Positions 32,186 through 40,015 of a DNA stretch of 44,063 nucleotides are shown here, piece by piece. The translations under genes and the position numbers were made by a program. Origin of the DNA: Nitrososphaerota archaeon (GTDB lineage: Archaea > Thermoproteota > Nitrososphaeria > Nitrososphaerales > Nitrosopumilaceae); assembly GCA_005877305.1 (NCBI GenBank), contig VBPW01000018.1, forward strand, positions 1 to 44,063, in the 5' to 3' direction. The notes below the pieces were generated by a model. That model was not told the DNA's origin. It did not search any database and worked only from the letters and a program-made list of their open reading frames with translations. Each line of letters starts with the position of its first letter. Within the stretch, counting starts at the first letter, position 1.

Positions 32186-33274
32186 TTACCTGTCTCTTTT
32201 TCCTTCTACAAATTCTCTAAATGCCGTTTTTGCCTCTGTATATGGCATCTGTATTGGAGGGTGTTTAAAACAATATGATGAGATGCTAGTCATTGGACCT
32301 ATAAGTTTTCTATCAAGAGCAACTTTTAGGCCCCTAATTGCGTCAATCATAATACCTGCACTGTTATATGCATCAATTACTTTTAGTTTTAAATCAAGTT
32401 TGATTGGAATTTTCCCAAAATATTTTCCTTCAATGTTTATGTAACAAATTTTTTCATTATCAATAAATTCTACAAAGTCACTAGGACCTATTCTCATCGG
32501 AATGTCATAATCAGCCATTGCTTTTACGGCACTTGTTTTGCTTATTCTCTTATCTTCAAGTCTTTCTTCATCTAACATGTTATAAAAATCCATATCGCCT
32601 CCAATGTTAAGCTGATATGTACCATCAATAAGCACTCCTCTATCTACGAAAAGCTTTACCAAAGTCTTGTGAACTACGGTAGCTCCAAGTTGACTCATTA
32701 CATCATCTCCTGCTACTGGGAGTTTTTTTTCTGCAAAGGCTTGTTGCCATTTTGGTTCAGATGCAATAAAAACTGGAATTGCGTTTAGAAAACCAATTCC
32801 TGCTTCAAGAGCTTGAGTAGCATAATATCTCACCGCATTGGTACTTCCAACAGGCAAATAGTTTACAAGCATTTCAGCCCCACTGTCTCGCAAGACATTT
32901 TTGACATCAATCTCAGAATCTTTTGATGGTGTTACAATTTGTCCCAAGTGCCTACCAATTCCATCAAGAGTTGGGCCTCGTTGTACTGTGACACCCATGT
33001 GAGGCACATCGGCTACAGTAATGGTGTTGTTTGGCTTTGCATAGATTGCCTCTGAAATATCTCTTCCAACCTTAGTATCACCAACATCAAATGCAGCAAC
33101 AACCTCGATGTCACCAGGTTCATAGCTTGCAATATTATAGGCGGTTAGTCCTATAGTATCTTGAGGGTTTTTAGAATAATAATGAGCACCTTGTATAAGT
33201 GCAGAGGCACAATTTCCAATGCCTGCAATTGCTATTCGAATCTTTTTTCCCAAATTATATCGATAATTACGCAA
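32186..33274 (-). CDS. ino1: myo-Inositol-1-phosphate synthase
   Basis: 362 residues. Converts glucose 6-phosphate to L-myo-inositol 1-phosphate using NAD. The Rossmann start is IRIAIAGIGNCASALIQG; further family blocks are AAFDVGDTKVGRD, LVNYLPVGSTNAVRYYA, GIGFLNAIPVFIA, AGDDVMSQLGATV with the catalytic Lys region, and the C-terminal GGDMDFYNM and DSAG-like DAYNSAGIMIDAIRG. Length fits the short prokaryotic form. Its product should be used by the archaetidylinositol-phosphate synthase at 6341-6913, and could also supply a mycothiol-like path (see the CysRS-like operon at 34292-36410). Divergent from deoxyhypusine synthase, with an 86-bp shared promoter region. Confidence 0.94.
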   Translation of the reverse strand: MRNYRYNLGKKIRIAIAGIGNCASALIQGAHYYSKNPQDTIGLTAYNIASYEPGDIEVVAAFDVGDTKVGRDISEAIYAKPNNTITVADVPHMGVTVQRGPTLDGIGRHLGQIVTPSKDSEIDVKNVLRDSGAEMLVNYLPVGSTNAVRYYATQALEAGIGFLNAIPVFIASEPKWQQAFAEKKLPVAGDDVMSQLGATVVHKTLVKLFVDRGVLIDGTYQLNIGGDMDFYNMLDEERLEDKRISKTSAVKAMADYDIPMRIGPSDFVEFIDNEKICYINIEGKYFGKIPIKLDLKLKVIDAYNSAGIMIDAIRGLKVALDRKLIGPMTSISSYCFKHPPIQMPYTEAKTAFREFVEGKRDR

Positions 33275-33360
33275 ATTATCCTATCATATTAATTACTTGT
33301 GTTTATCTCTCGACAATTTGCGTGCAGAAGATTTTATAACCCGATTTTGATCCGACGTTT

Positions 33361-34299
33361 GTGATAAAACCTGGCAGGCCAGTAAAAGACATTTCAATAA
33401 AAAAAGACGACAGCATTCTAAATATTTTTGATGAAATGTCAAAGTCCGGTGGATTTGAATCAAGAAATTTAGTTGAAGGCTTGGATATTCTTTCCTCTAT
33501 GATTCAAGACAAAAAATGCCTAAAGTTTCTATCATTTGTTGGAGCCGTAACATCCACTGGTCTTCGTGGAATAATCACAGATATGATAAAAAACAAAATG
33601 TTTGACGTGGTAATTACAACATGTGGCGCTTTGGATCATGATATTGCCAGATACTTTTCTAAATATCTAGAAGGTTCGTTTACACTAGACGATAATGAAC
33701 TTGCAGACCAACATATTCACAGACTAGGAAATGTACTTGTCCCTATGGAAAGTTATGGACCGCTAATTGAAGATAAAATGCAAGGATTTTTAGAAAAAAC
33801 CTACAAAGATGGCAAGAAGGAAATGTCTACAGCTGATATCACAAGAATGATAGGAGAAAACCTTGGTGTGGGTTCCTTTCTTTATTGGGCTTACAAAAAC
33901 AACATACCAGTAGTGGTCCCTGGGATGATGGACGGAGCAGTAGGCAGTCAAATTTGGCTTTTCACACAGAAACACCATGATTTTAAGCTAAACGTGTCTA
34001 CAGACGGCGATCTTTTATCGGGATTGATATTCAAGGCAAAAAAATCTGGCGCCCTCATGATTGGTGGAGGCATATCAAAACACCATACCTTGTGGTGGAA
34101 TCAATATAGAAATGGTCTAGATTATGCAGTTTATATCACAACTGCTCAAGAGTTTGATGGAAGTCTAAGTGGTGCACTGATAAGAGAAGCGATCTCATGG
34201 GGCAAAGTCACACAAAAAGCAAAACAGACTACAATTCATGCAGAGGCGACAACAATTTTGCCATTTCTTTATTTTGCCTTACTTTCCAAACTCAAATAG
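33361..34299 (+). CDS. dys: Deoxyhypusine synthase (canonical)
   Basis: 312 residues from GTG 33361. Transfers the aminobutyl group of spermidine to a Lys of aIF5A. NAD and active-site motifs are of the canonical archaeal/eukaryotic type: VGAVTSTGLRG, TTCGALDHDIAR, IGGGISKHHTLWWNQYRNG, TAQEFDGSLSGALIREA and the acceptor lysine Lys282 in ISWGKV. The HH and Trp-Trp around the spermidine site are kept, in contrast to the second family member at 9803-10867. Its 3' end overlaps the convergent GNAT gene by 8 bp. Confidence 0.94.
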   Translation: MIKPGRPVKDISIKKDDSILNIFDEMSKSGGFESRNLVEGLDILSSMIQDKKCLKFLSFVGAVTSTGLRGIITDMIKNKMFDVVITTCGALDHDIARYFSKYLEGSFTLDDNELADQHIHRLGNVLVPMESYGPLIEDKMQGFLEKTYKDGKKEMSTADITRMIGENLGVGSFLYWAYKNNIPVVVPGMMDGAVGSQIWLFTQKHHDFKLNVSTDGDLLSGLIFKAKKSGALMIGGGISKHHTLWWNQYRNGLDYAVYITTAQEFDGSLSGALIREAISWGKVTQKAKQTTIHAEATTILPFLYFALLSKLK

Positions 34300-34999
34300 T
34301 GTAAATTTTTTTTTCATATACTTTCTCAAACCCTAACTTTGAGTAAAAATCTAAAAAACCATCTCTTTGATATGTTTCAAGCATAAGAAAATCTAAATTT
34401 CTTGATTTTACTTTATTTAATGCATAATTAATTAATAATTTAGCAAGACCTTTTTTCCTTTTTTCAGGTATAGTTCCAAGACAATACAATCCTAAAATTG
34501 AATTTTTTTCAAATAATGCCACACATGATGCATTATGCTCTTCATCTATCAGATATTCGACTTGTAAGGAAGAATCTCTCACAATGCGGTTTACTTCGTT
34601 CACCCAGTCATAACAATCATAGGATTTACAAAATATATCTGCCCATAGAAACGAGTCTTTTTTTCCTATTTGATGTACTAGAAAATTTTTGTTATCTGGA
34701 AGAGCAGATTTTTTTAGGACATATTGAGTGTCATAAAATTTAAAATTTTTTATTAAAAGTAATTCCTCAAGCTTCTGGTTATTTAAGGTGTAAACAAAAG
34801 GATGCATGTTGTTTTCATGAAAAATTTCAATCACATCATCAATCATTTTTTCACTCAAACAGGTAATGTTTGTAAGCTTGTCAAAAAACAAATCGTTGGG
34901 AAGATTAGCATTTATGAATAAAGTACCACATTCAAGCGCCTTCATTTTACTCCAAATTGCTGTAAATCCAAGATCATTTCCTTCTATTCTATCAATCAT
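34292..34999 (-). CDS. GNAT acetyltransferase, coupled to the CysRS-like gene
   Basis: 235 residues. The C-terminal half (about 125-235) is a clear GNAT fold: ASCVALFEKNSILGLYCLG, then the acetyl-CoA pyrophosphate loop IPEKRKKGLAKLLINYAL (R-x2-G-x-A) and the final MLETYQRDGFLDFYSKLGFEKV. The N-terminal half is a diverged region that could be a degenerate second GNAT domain. Its ATG overlaps the stop codon of the CysRS-like gene by 4 bp (TCAT), so the two are translationally coupled. Mycothiol synthase (MshD) is a tandem GNAT that acetylates the Cys amine after MshC, which suggests acetylation of a cysteinyl product here; that is inference. Confidence 0.82.
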   Translation of the reverse strand: MIDRIEGNDLGFTAIWSKMKALECGTLFINANLPNDLFFDKLTNITCLSEKMIDDVIEIFHENNMHPFVYTLNNQKLEELLLIKNFKFYDTQYVLKKSALPDNKNFLVHQIGKKDSFLWADIFCKSYDCYDWVNEVNRIVRDSSLQVEYLIDEEHNASCVALFEKNSILGLYCLGTIPEKRKKGLAKLLINYALNKVKSRNLDFLMLETYQRDGFLDFYSKLGFEKVYEKKIYTI

Positions 35000-36156
35000 A
35001 CAGACAAACCCAATACACCAATGATTTTTTCAAAATCTTGTAATCTTATGCTTTCACCTTGAAGAACTAGTGTACAGATTTTATCGATTATTTCAATGGC
35101 TTTTGGAGAATCAAAATCATCTTCAAATGACTTGAAAAATTCATTTATCAAATTAGAAATAACCTGAGATGTGTTATCAGAAGTTTTGTTTATAGTGTTG
35201 TAGATTTTTTCAAGTAATGATTTTTTATCTATGAGATCGTTTTCATTATAATCTATTTTGTCTCTATAATGTGTAGAGAAAATGTAAAGGCGTAGTAAAT
35301 TCTGGCCATATTTTTCAGCTATCTCTCGTGAAAGAACCATGTTTCCAAGTGATTTTGACATTTTTTCACCATTGGAAAGTACAAGACCTACATGCATCCA
35401 AATCTTTACGGGATTTTCCCCGACGGTTAGTGCTTTGTATTGAGCAAAATGTGCTTCATGATGTGGGTACGCAAGTTCGTTGGCACCTCCATGAATGTCA
35501 TAATGTGTACCAAAATTTTCAAAAGCTACCGTAGTATCTTGGATGTGCCACCATGGAACACCATCTCCAAAATCTCCTCCCCACGAAAATCCAAAATCTT
35601 CTGAGCAATTCCACAGCATAATATCCTCTTGATTTTTTTTATTGGGACCAATATCCATTCTATGCAGGTTTAGTTGTTTTCTCGATTGTTTAGAAATTGC
35701 TCCATAATCATTTACAGTTTTTGTGTCAAAATAGATATTTCCATTTGCAGAATACGCATTTTTGTTTTTCATTAAAAAAATGATATGTTGGATTATGTTT
35801 TTTACATAATCTGAAACATGGGCAAGCCTTGTGATAGTCGTTATGTTTAACAATTTTAGGTCTTTTATGAATTGGTCAGAATAGAACCGTGTTAAGGTTC
35901 TATAATCAGTATATTGTTCCAAGGCTTTGTTAAAGACATTCTGATTTATGTCAGTCATATTTACAAGAACATCTGTTTTGAAGCCTTTAGCTTGTAGAAA
36001 TCTACACAGTAAATCATATGTAAGAAAAATTCTTGCGTGACCTAGATGGGTATAATCATATAGTGTAGGACCACAGATGAATATTTTTACGTCAGGTTTA
36101 TCAAATGGCTCAAAATCTTCTTTCTTTAAAGAAAAGGTATTGAAAATCTTGAGCAT
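34996..36156 (-). CDS. Truncated CysRS-like cysteine ligase (MshC-like architecture)
   Basis: 386 residues of class I CysRS fold. The signature HLGH (37-40) sits in FICGPTLYDYTHLGHAR and KMSKS in NGEKMSKSLGN. The zinc ligands of ordinary CysRS are Cys28, Cys209, His234 and Glu238; here Cys28 is kept, but the motif WHIECS is WHIQDT (Asp207), and HHENE is HHEAH, putting His at the fourth position. The protein stops right after the VLGL segment, without the C-terminal tRNA anticodon domain, just as MshC of mycothiol synthesis does (about 412 aa, against about 460 for CysRS). It could be a tRNA synthetase adapted to Thaumarchaeota or an MshC-like ligase adding Cys to a small amine. Part of the RAM-ligase-GNAT operon. 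Confidence 0.82.
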   Translation of the reverse strand: MLKIFNTFSLKKEDFEPFDKPDVKIFICGPTLYDYTHLGHARIFLTYDLLCRFLQAKGFKTDVLVNMTDINQNVFNKALEQYTDYRTLTRFYSDQFIKDLKLLNITTITRLAHVSDYVKNIIQHIIFLMKNKNAYSANGNIYFDTKTVNDYGAISKQSRKQLNLHRMDIGPNKKNQEDIMLWNCSEDFGFSWGGDFGDGVPWWHIQDTTVAFENFGTHYDIHGGANELAYPHHEAHFAQYKALTVGENPVKIWMHVGLVLSNGEKMSKSLGNMVLSREIAEKYGQNLLRLYIFSTHYRDKIDYNENDLIDKKSLLEKIYNTINKTSDNTSQVISNLINEFFKSFEDDFDSPKAIEIIDKICTLVLQGESIRLQDFEKIIGVLGLSV

Positions 36157-36164
36157 TTTTGGAC

Positions 36165-36410
36165 CTATCGTCCACCTTGCGTAAGAATTGGAGTCAGGGT
36201 TACTGTGGAACGTATTTTGGATATCCTTCTAATCTTGTGAGTTATGATGTTTTCCAAAGTTGCACTTAAATCACCTTGTAGTTTAACAAAGATGTCATAA
36301 ACGCCATATGTGCCTCTTACTTCCTTTATTTCGGGAATTTTCATTAACTCACTTATGATATCTACTTCAGAGCCTAGGTCACAGTTTATGAGTATGTATA
36401 ATGTTTCCAC
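36165..36410 (-). CDS. Stand-alone Lrp/AsnC (RAM) ligand-binding domain
   Basis: 81 residues, starting GTG 36408-36410. It has only the alpha-beta-sandwich RAM domain of Lrp/AsnC regulators: ETLYILINCDLGSEVDIIS, KEVRGTYGVYDIFVKLQG and a final strand-rich RSTVTLTPIL, with no helix-turn-helix. Free RAM proteins bind amino acids or partner with full-length Lrp. It is followed after 8 bp by the CysRS-like gene on the same strand, so the operon order is RAM, CysRS-like, GNAT, making an amino acid (perhaps Cys) a natural ligand. Ligand is inference. Confidence 0.85.
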   Translation of the reverse strand: METLYILINCDLGSEVDIISELMKIPEIKEVRGTYGVYDIFVKLQGDLSATLENIITHKIRRISKIRSTVTLTPILTQGGR

Positions 36411-36450
36411 AAGAAAGGGTTCGTATTAACCAAATAAAACGATATCCATG

Positions 36451-36458
36451 ATTTAAAA
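36451..36458 (+). promoter_or_regulatory. TATA box of the PAC2 gene
   Basis: ATTTAAAA centred near 36455 lies 27 nt before TTG 36482, placing the predicted transcript start at or next to that codon and so supporting a leaderless TTG start. An alternative ATG at 36466 (MVSQDVG, then a stop) would join the gene if one T were missing near 36488; this is why the start is uncertain. Confidence 0.4.
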
Positions 36459-36481
36459 GGATGCAATGGTAAGTCAAGACG

Positions 36482-37213
36482 TTGGGTTCTGAGATAACTA
36501 TAAGAGAAATCAAACCAATAAACATAGAGGACGGCTACCTGATAGACGGTTTCCCATATGCTGGATTAGCTAATGCAATTGCAACTGAATCTTTGACAAG
36601 TACAATAGATTTCGAATTAGCTGGAGTACTAGATTCAGATTTTTTTCCACCAATAAGTATAATCAAGGATGAGGTTCCTAATTTCCCAGCAAGAATATTT
36701 GTAAATAATATGCTCAAGATCGCAGTTTTCTCATCATATCTAACACCACATGAATCTCTTCATAGAGATGTAGCAAAAACAATGCTAAATTGGGCAAATC
36801 AGCATAAATGTTCTCTAATCCTTAGTAGTTCTCTAATCCTTAGTAGTTCTTTGATCAAACCAGGAAATGATAATAAATCCATTATGGGTGTAGGGAGCAC
36901 AACTGAAGCTAAAAAGAAACTAAACGATGCAAATATACCTATTTTACGAGATGGTACGGTTCCTGGAATCCCAGGAATTTTATTAAATGAAGGAGCTTTA
37001 TCAAAAACAAATGTAATTGTGCTTTTAGTGAAAGGGCAAGAACCTGGACCTGACTTTAGATCTGGCGCTGAAATTTGCATGGCATTATCCAAACTAGTGC
37101 CAGGAACGGCTTGCGATTTACCCACGCTTTTGCATGAAGCTGAAATAATAGAACAGAGTCTCAGGCAAACTGAAGAAGAAGCAACTCCTCTAAAGGATGC
37201 AATGTATGGATGA
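36482..37213 (+). CDS. PAC2-family protein (proteasome-assembly-chaperone-like)
   Basis: 243 residues, TTG start. PAC2 family motifs: LIDGFPYAGLANAIATESL near the N-terminus, a middle AVFSSYLTPHESLHRDVAKT, then TVPGIPGILLNEGAL and the acidic-glycine loop KGQEPGPDFRSGAEICMALS. Eukaryotic PAC2 with PAC1 assembles the proteasome alpha ring; archaeal relatives bind proteasome or act as chaperones. A perfect 18-bp tandem duplication inserts LILSSS twice at about residues 112-123. The next gene starts inside its stop (ATGA overlap of 4 bp), so the two are one operon. Confidence 0.85.
   Translation: MGSEITIREIKPINIEDGYLIDGFPYAGLANAIATESLTSTIDFELAGVLDSDFFPPISIIKDEVPNFPARIFVNNMLKIAVFSSYLTPHESLHRDVAKTMLNWANQHKCSLILSSSLILSSSLIKPGNDNKSIMGVGSTTEAKKKLNDANIPILRDGTVPGIPGILLNEGALSKTNVIVLLVKGQEPGPDFRSGAEICMALSKLVPGTACDLPTLLHEAEIIEQSLRQTEEEATPLKDAMYG
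36811..36846 (+). repeat. 18-bp tandem duplication inside the PAC2 gene
   Basis: The 18-bp unit TTCTCTAATCCTTAGTAG is present twice in succession (36811-36828 and 36829-36846), and a third partial, changed copy (TTCTTTGATC) follows. It adds one S-L-I-L-S-S unit in frame. Perfect identity indicates a recent slippage event or repeat-handling error. Confidence 0.8.
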
Positions 37214-37458
37214 CTTATCAAGAAAGAGAAATATCAAAAAATCAACTTGAGAAAATCCTTCAAACTCTTGATCTAGATGAGGGAATAAGAATAGAAAACA
37301 AATCTAACATGATCTTCCTTAATAGATCAGCAAAACGATACTGCATAAACATATCCATTCAGGGCAATGAGGAATTTTTTTACCGTGATAATGTAAGAGA
37401 CGTTCTTGATTTTTTAAATGAAAAGATTGAACAGACATCCACAATATTTTCCTACTAA
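37210..37458 (+). CDS. Uncharacterised 82-residue protein cotranscribed with PAC2
   Basis: The ATG overlaps the PAC2 stop (ATGA, 37210-37213), so translation is coupled. Soluble; a helix-rich start (REISKNQLEKILQTLDLDEG) followed by strand-like NMIFLNRSAKRYCINISIQG and a helical end (DVLDFLNEKIEQ). One Cys and no metal motif. Not a recognised family. Its tight coupling to the PAC2-like gene suggests a partner subunit. Confidence 0.65.
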   Translation: MTYQEREISKNQLEKILQTLDLDEGIRIENKSNMIFLNRSAKRYCINISIQGNEEFFYRDNVRDVLDFLNEKIEQTSTIFSY

Positions 37459-37490
37459 AGCTTAAATCAAAAATTAATGTCTAATTTAGA

Positions 37491-38108
37491 ATGGTAACAC
37501 TTGCAGAATTTGCTATAACAGTAATCACCATTTCAGTATCTGGAGTAATGTCACCAGGACCACTCTTTGCAGGTAATGTTGCCTACGGGTTAAAAGGAGG
37601 AATTAAAACTGGACTGAAAATGGCTTATGGTCATACTGTTGTTGAATTACCACTAGTAGGTCTACTTGGGATTGGCGCCATCTCTCTTACAACAGTACCT
37701 CAGTTTAGAGAAATTATAGCAATTCTTGGTGCACTTAGCCTTTTTGTTTTTGCAGGAATTCAAATAAAATCAACTATAAACAAACCATCAACTATTTTTG
37801 AAGGAAAACATGGGCCCTTTCTTGCTGGAATAATTCTAAGTGGATTAAATCCATTTTTTCTCATATGGTGGTTTACAATTGGGTTCAAGTTAATTTCAGA
37901 TGCGTTAATCCTTTATTCCTTACTAGGAATTGGCATCATGTTTGCATTTCATATATGGATGGATTATGCATGGCTTTGTTCAGTTGCCTTCTTGTCATCA
38001 AAGGGCAAGAAGATAATTTCAAACAAGAACTATAAAATTTTCATGATTGCAATTAGCAGCATTTTGGTATATTTTGGAATTATTTTTCTTTTACATGCAG
38101 AACATTAG
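37491..38108 (+). CDS. LysE/RhtB-family exporter
   Basis: 205 residues with six predicted transmembrane helices. The first helix carries the family signature SVSGVMSPGPLFAGNVAYGLKGG, and the HTVVELPLVGLLGI helix and GPFLAGIILSGLNPFFLIWW follow. LysE-type carriers export basic amino acids, homoserine or thiol amino acids by antiport. The substrate here is open; an amino acid or polyamine precursor is plausible. Starts 32 bp after the upstream 82-residue gene and may be read with it. Its last bases overlap the convergent TM protein gene. Confidence 0.85.
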   Translation: MVTLAEFAITVITISVSGVMSPGPLFAGNVAYGLKGGIKTGLKMAYGHTVVELPLVGLLGIGAISLTTVPQFREIIAILGALSLFVFAGIQIKSTINKPSTIFEGKHGPFLAGIILSGLNPFFLIWWFTIGFKLISDALILYSLLGIGIMFAFHIWMDYAWLCSVAFLSSKGKKIISNKNYKIFMIAISSILVYFGIIFLLHAEH

Positions 38109-38344
38109 CCACAATCAAGAATTTCCATTTCTATTCCACATTTGTTGTTTAGTTGAATTATTCTATTGTTGATATCATCACAAAGTTCTGGGTCCTTTGT
38201 TATTTCATATTTTTTCATATCATTTAGAACATCAATTTGTTTTATAGGACATTTGTCTGTGACCTCAAAACCATACAAAATTACAATTGCAGCAATTCCT
38301 ACTAAACCAATGACTAGCGCGCGTTTGACAAAAGTGGTTATCAT
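38105..38344 (-). CDS. Single-helix membrane protein with Cys-containing tail (79 aa)
   Basis: ATG 38344 is favoured over the upstream frame start because the Alba gene ends at 38346 just before it. One N-terminal membrane helix (FVKRALVIGLVGIAAIVIL), then a soluble C-terminal part with four Cys (DKCPI, ELCDD, NKCGI, LDCG), suited to two disulfides outside the cell. No family recognised. Adjacent to Alba on the same strand, so it may be in one transcript with it. Confidence 0.5.
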   Translation of the reverse strand: MITTFVKRALVIGLVGIAAIVILYGFEVTDKCPIKQIDVLNDMKKYEITKDPELCDDINNRIIQLNNKCGIEMEILDCG

Positions 38345-38345
38345 G

Positions 38346-38624
38346 TTATGGACGGGAAACATCAACTTCAATTGTGGAAACGTTTCGTTCTTTACCATCT
38401 TGGGATGTCATCCTTTCTGAAAATATCCTAACTCCACTGACTTTGTACCCTACCGCGTTTAGTCTTTTAACTATCATTTGTGAAACATCAACAGCAGTAG
38501 TGATACTTTTCCCACGAGCTTTGATAGTTACGACTGGTTCGTTTGATAGAAGAGTAAGCGTAGCATTAACATAAGTCATAATTGGCTTTTTGCCAATGAA
38601 AATTATGTTTGGAGGACGGCTCAC
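38346..38624 (-). CDS. albA: Alba DNA/RNA-binding chromatin protein
   Basis: 92 residues. The Alba fold is evident: NIIFIGKKPIMTYVNATLTLL, KARGKSITTAVDVSQMIVKRL (with the DNA-binding Lys corresponding to the one acetylated in Sulfolobus Alba, in the KKP segment), and the arm-like SERMTSQDGKERNVSTIEVDV. It packages DNA and also binds RNA. Length is normal (about 90). Its product and SMC are the two chromosome-architecture proteins of the window. Confidence 0.95.
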   Translation of the reverse strand: MSRPPNIIFIGKKPIMTYVNATLTLLSNEPVVTIKARGKSITTAVDVSQMIVKRLNAVGYKVSGVRIFSERMTSQDGKERNVSTIEVDVSRP

Positions 38625-38649
38625 AAACGCCTCTCACGTAGTGTTTTAT

Positions 38650-38898
38650 TTAATGGTTAACATTCTCTTTATCTATAAATTTCTGAAGAATATTTTCAAT
38701 GTCTTCTGTGGAAGACGATTTTTTTACGGTTTCAACAATTTCTTTATCTTCAATTTCATAACAATTTAGTAATTCATTTTGATCTTTAAAAAAAAGCATT
38801 ATCTTGTCTTGGAATATGCAATAATACAGCTTTTCAATCTCCATTAATTCTGGTTTAAGTTTAACACCTTCGGGTTCTGCAACAACAGGATAATCCAT
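38650..38898 (-). CDS. Uncharacterised 82-residue protein
   Basis: Acidic, soluble protein beginning MDYPVVAEPEGVKLKPELME. The middle is strand-rich (KLYYCIFQDKIMLFFKDQNELL) and the end helical (STEDIENILQKFIDKE). I recognise no family. It lies 25 bp upstream of alba on the same strand, and so may share its transcript. Coding character is supported by codon-position bias and by a start just after a promoter-like AT stretch shared with the divergent Dpo4 gene. Confidence 0.55.
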   Translation of the reverse strand: MDYPVVAEPEGVKLKPELMEIEKLYYCIFQDKIMLFFKDQNELLNCYEIEDKEIVETVKKSSSTEDIENILQKFIDKENVNH

Positions 38899-38977
38899 GG
38901 CATTATAACCCTTATAATATATTTAGACGGTTGTTTTTCGATAGTGTAATAAGCATTTTTCCACTCAAAGTAAACAC

Positions 38978-40015
38978 ATGGAAAAACGAATTGTATTTCA
39001 TATAGATTTTGATTATTTCTTTGCTCAATGTGCTGACAGAGGTGGCGATAGCGGTGCAATAGCTACTGCTAATTACATTGCAAGAAACTATGGAGTAAAA
39101 TCTGGCATGCCTATAAAGTTTGCTAAAAAAAGATTAATAGCACATGATGCAGTTTTTTTGCCGACAGATTTTGAATACTATTCAGAAATTTCACAAAAGG
39201 CAATGAGTACGATACAAGAATTTGCTGACATTTTTGAATATGTGGGAAGGGACGAGGCATATCTTGATGTTTCAAAGAGAACAGAAGGAGATTTTGATAA
39301 AGCCTCACATTTGGCACAGCAGTTAAAAAATGCTGTCAGAAATTCAACAAAACTTTCTTGCACTGTAGGAGTATCATCAAACAAATTAGTATCAAAAATT
39401 GCCTCAAATTTTAAAAAACCTGATGGCTTAACCATAGTTCCACCAGATAGAATCGAAAGTTTTTTGGATCCACTACCAATTAGAACAATTCCAGGAATTG
39501 GTAAAAAGACAGAAGAAAAGTTTTCAGAGATGGGTCTTGAAACTATTTCTCAGTTAAAAAAATTGGATGTTTTTTCGCTTAATAGTCTGTTTGGCAGAAA
39601 AATTGGCACCTACATTTACAATGCCGCAAGAGGCATAGATGATGAACCAGTTTCCCCAAGACAAGAAGCAACACAATACAGCAGAATAACCACATTAAAA
39701 GAAGATTCAAAAGATTATAATTTCTTGGCAAAAGATTTGGAAAAACTTTGTGAAGAAATTCATTCGTCAATTATGGAAGACAATATTATTTTCAAATCAA
39801 TTGGAATACAACTTGTACAATCAGATCTTTCAAACAAAACTAAATCTAGGACTCTAAAGAATCCAACCTCTAGTCTTGACGAACTCAAAAAGACCACTAT
39901 GCAACTTCTTAGGGAAGCCTTGGAAGACCAAAAACTTTTGATACGAAGAATAGGTGTCAGAGTATCTGATCTTTCTAAAGTCTCTGGTCAGGATAATATA
40001 ACTAGATATTTCTAG
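38978..40015 (+). CDS. dinB: Y-family DNA polymerase IV (Dpo4)
   Basis: 345 residues. Translesion polymerase with the palm carboxylates visible as HIDFDYFFAQ (with the Phe steric gate) and GRDEAYLDVS. The thumb helix-hairpin-helix IRTIPGIGKKTEEKFSEMG and the C-terminal little-finger domain (from about 240) follow. The C-terminus GQDNITRYF is a PCNA-interacting (PIP) box, Q-x2-I-x2-Y-F. It bypasses damaged bases. The stop overlaps that of the convergent HExxH gene in a CTAG palindrome (40012-40015). Confidence 0.95.
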   Translation: MEKRIVFHIDFDYFFAQCADRGGDSGAIATANYIARNYGVKSGMPIKFAKKRLIAHDAVFLPTDFEYYSEISQKAMSTIQEFADIFEYVGRDEAYLDVSKRTEGDFDKASHLAQQLKNAVRNSTKLSCTVGVSSNKLVSKIASNFKKPDGLTIVPPDRIESFLDPLPIRTIPGIGKKTEEKFSEMGLETISQLKKLDVFSLNSLFGRKIGTYIYNAARGIDDEPVSPRQEATQYSRITTLKEDSKDYNFLAKDLEKLCEEIHSSIMEDNIIFKSIGIQLVQSDLSNKTKSRTLKNPTSSLDELKKTTMQLLREALEDQKLLIRRIGVRVSDLSKVSGQDNITRYF

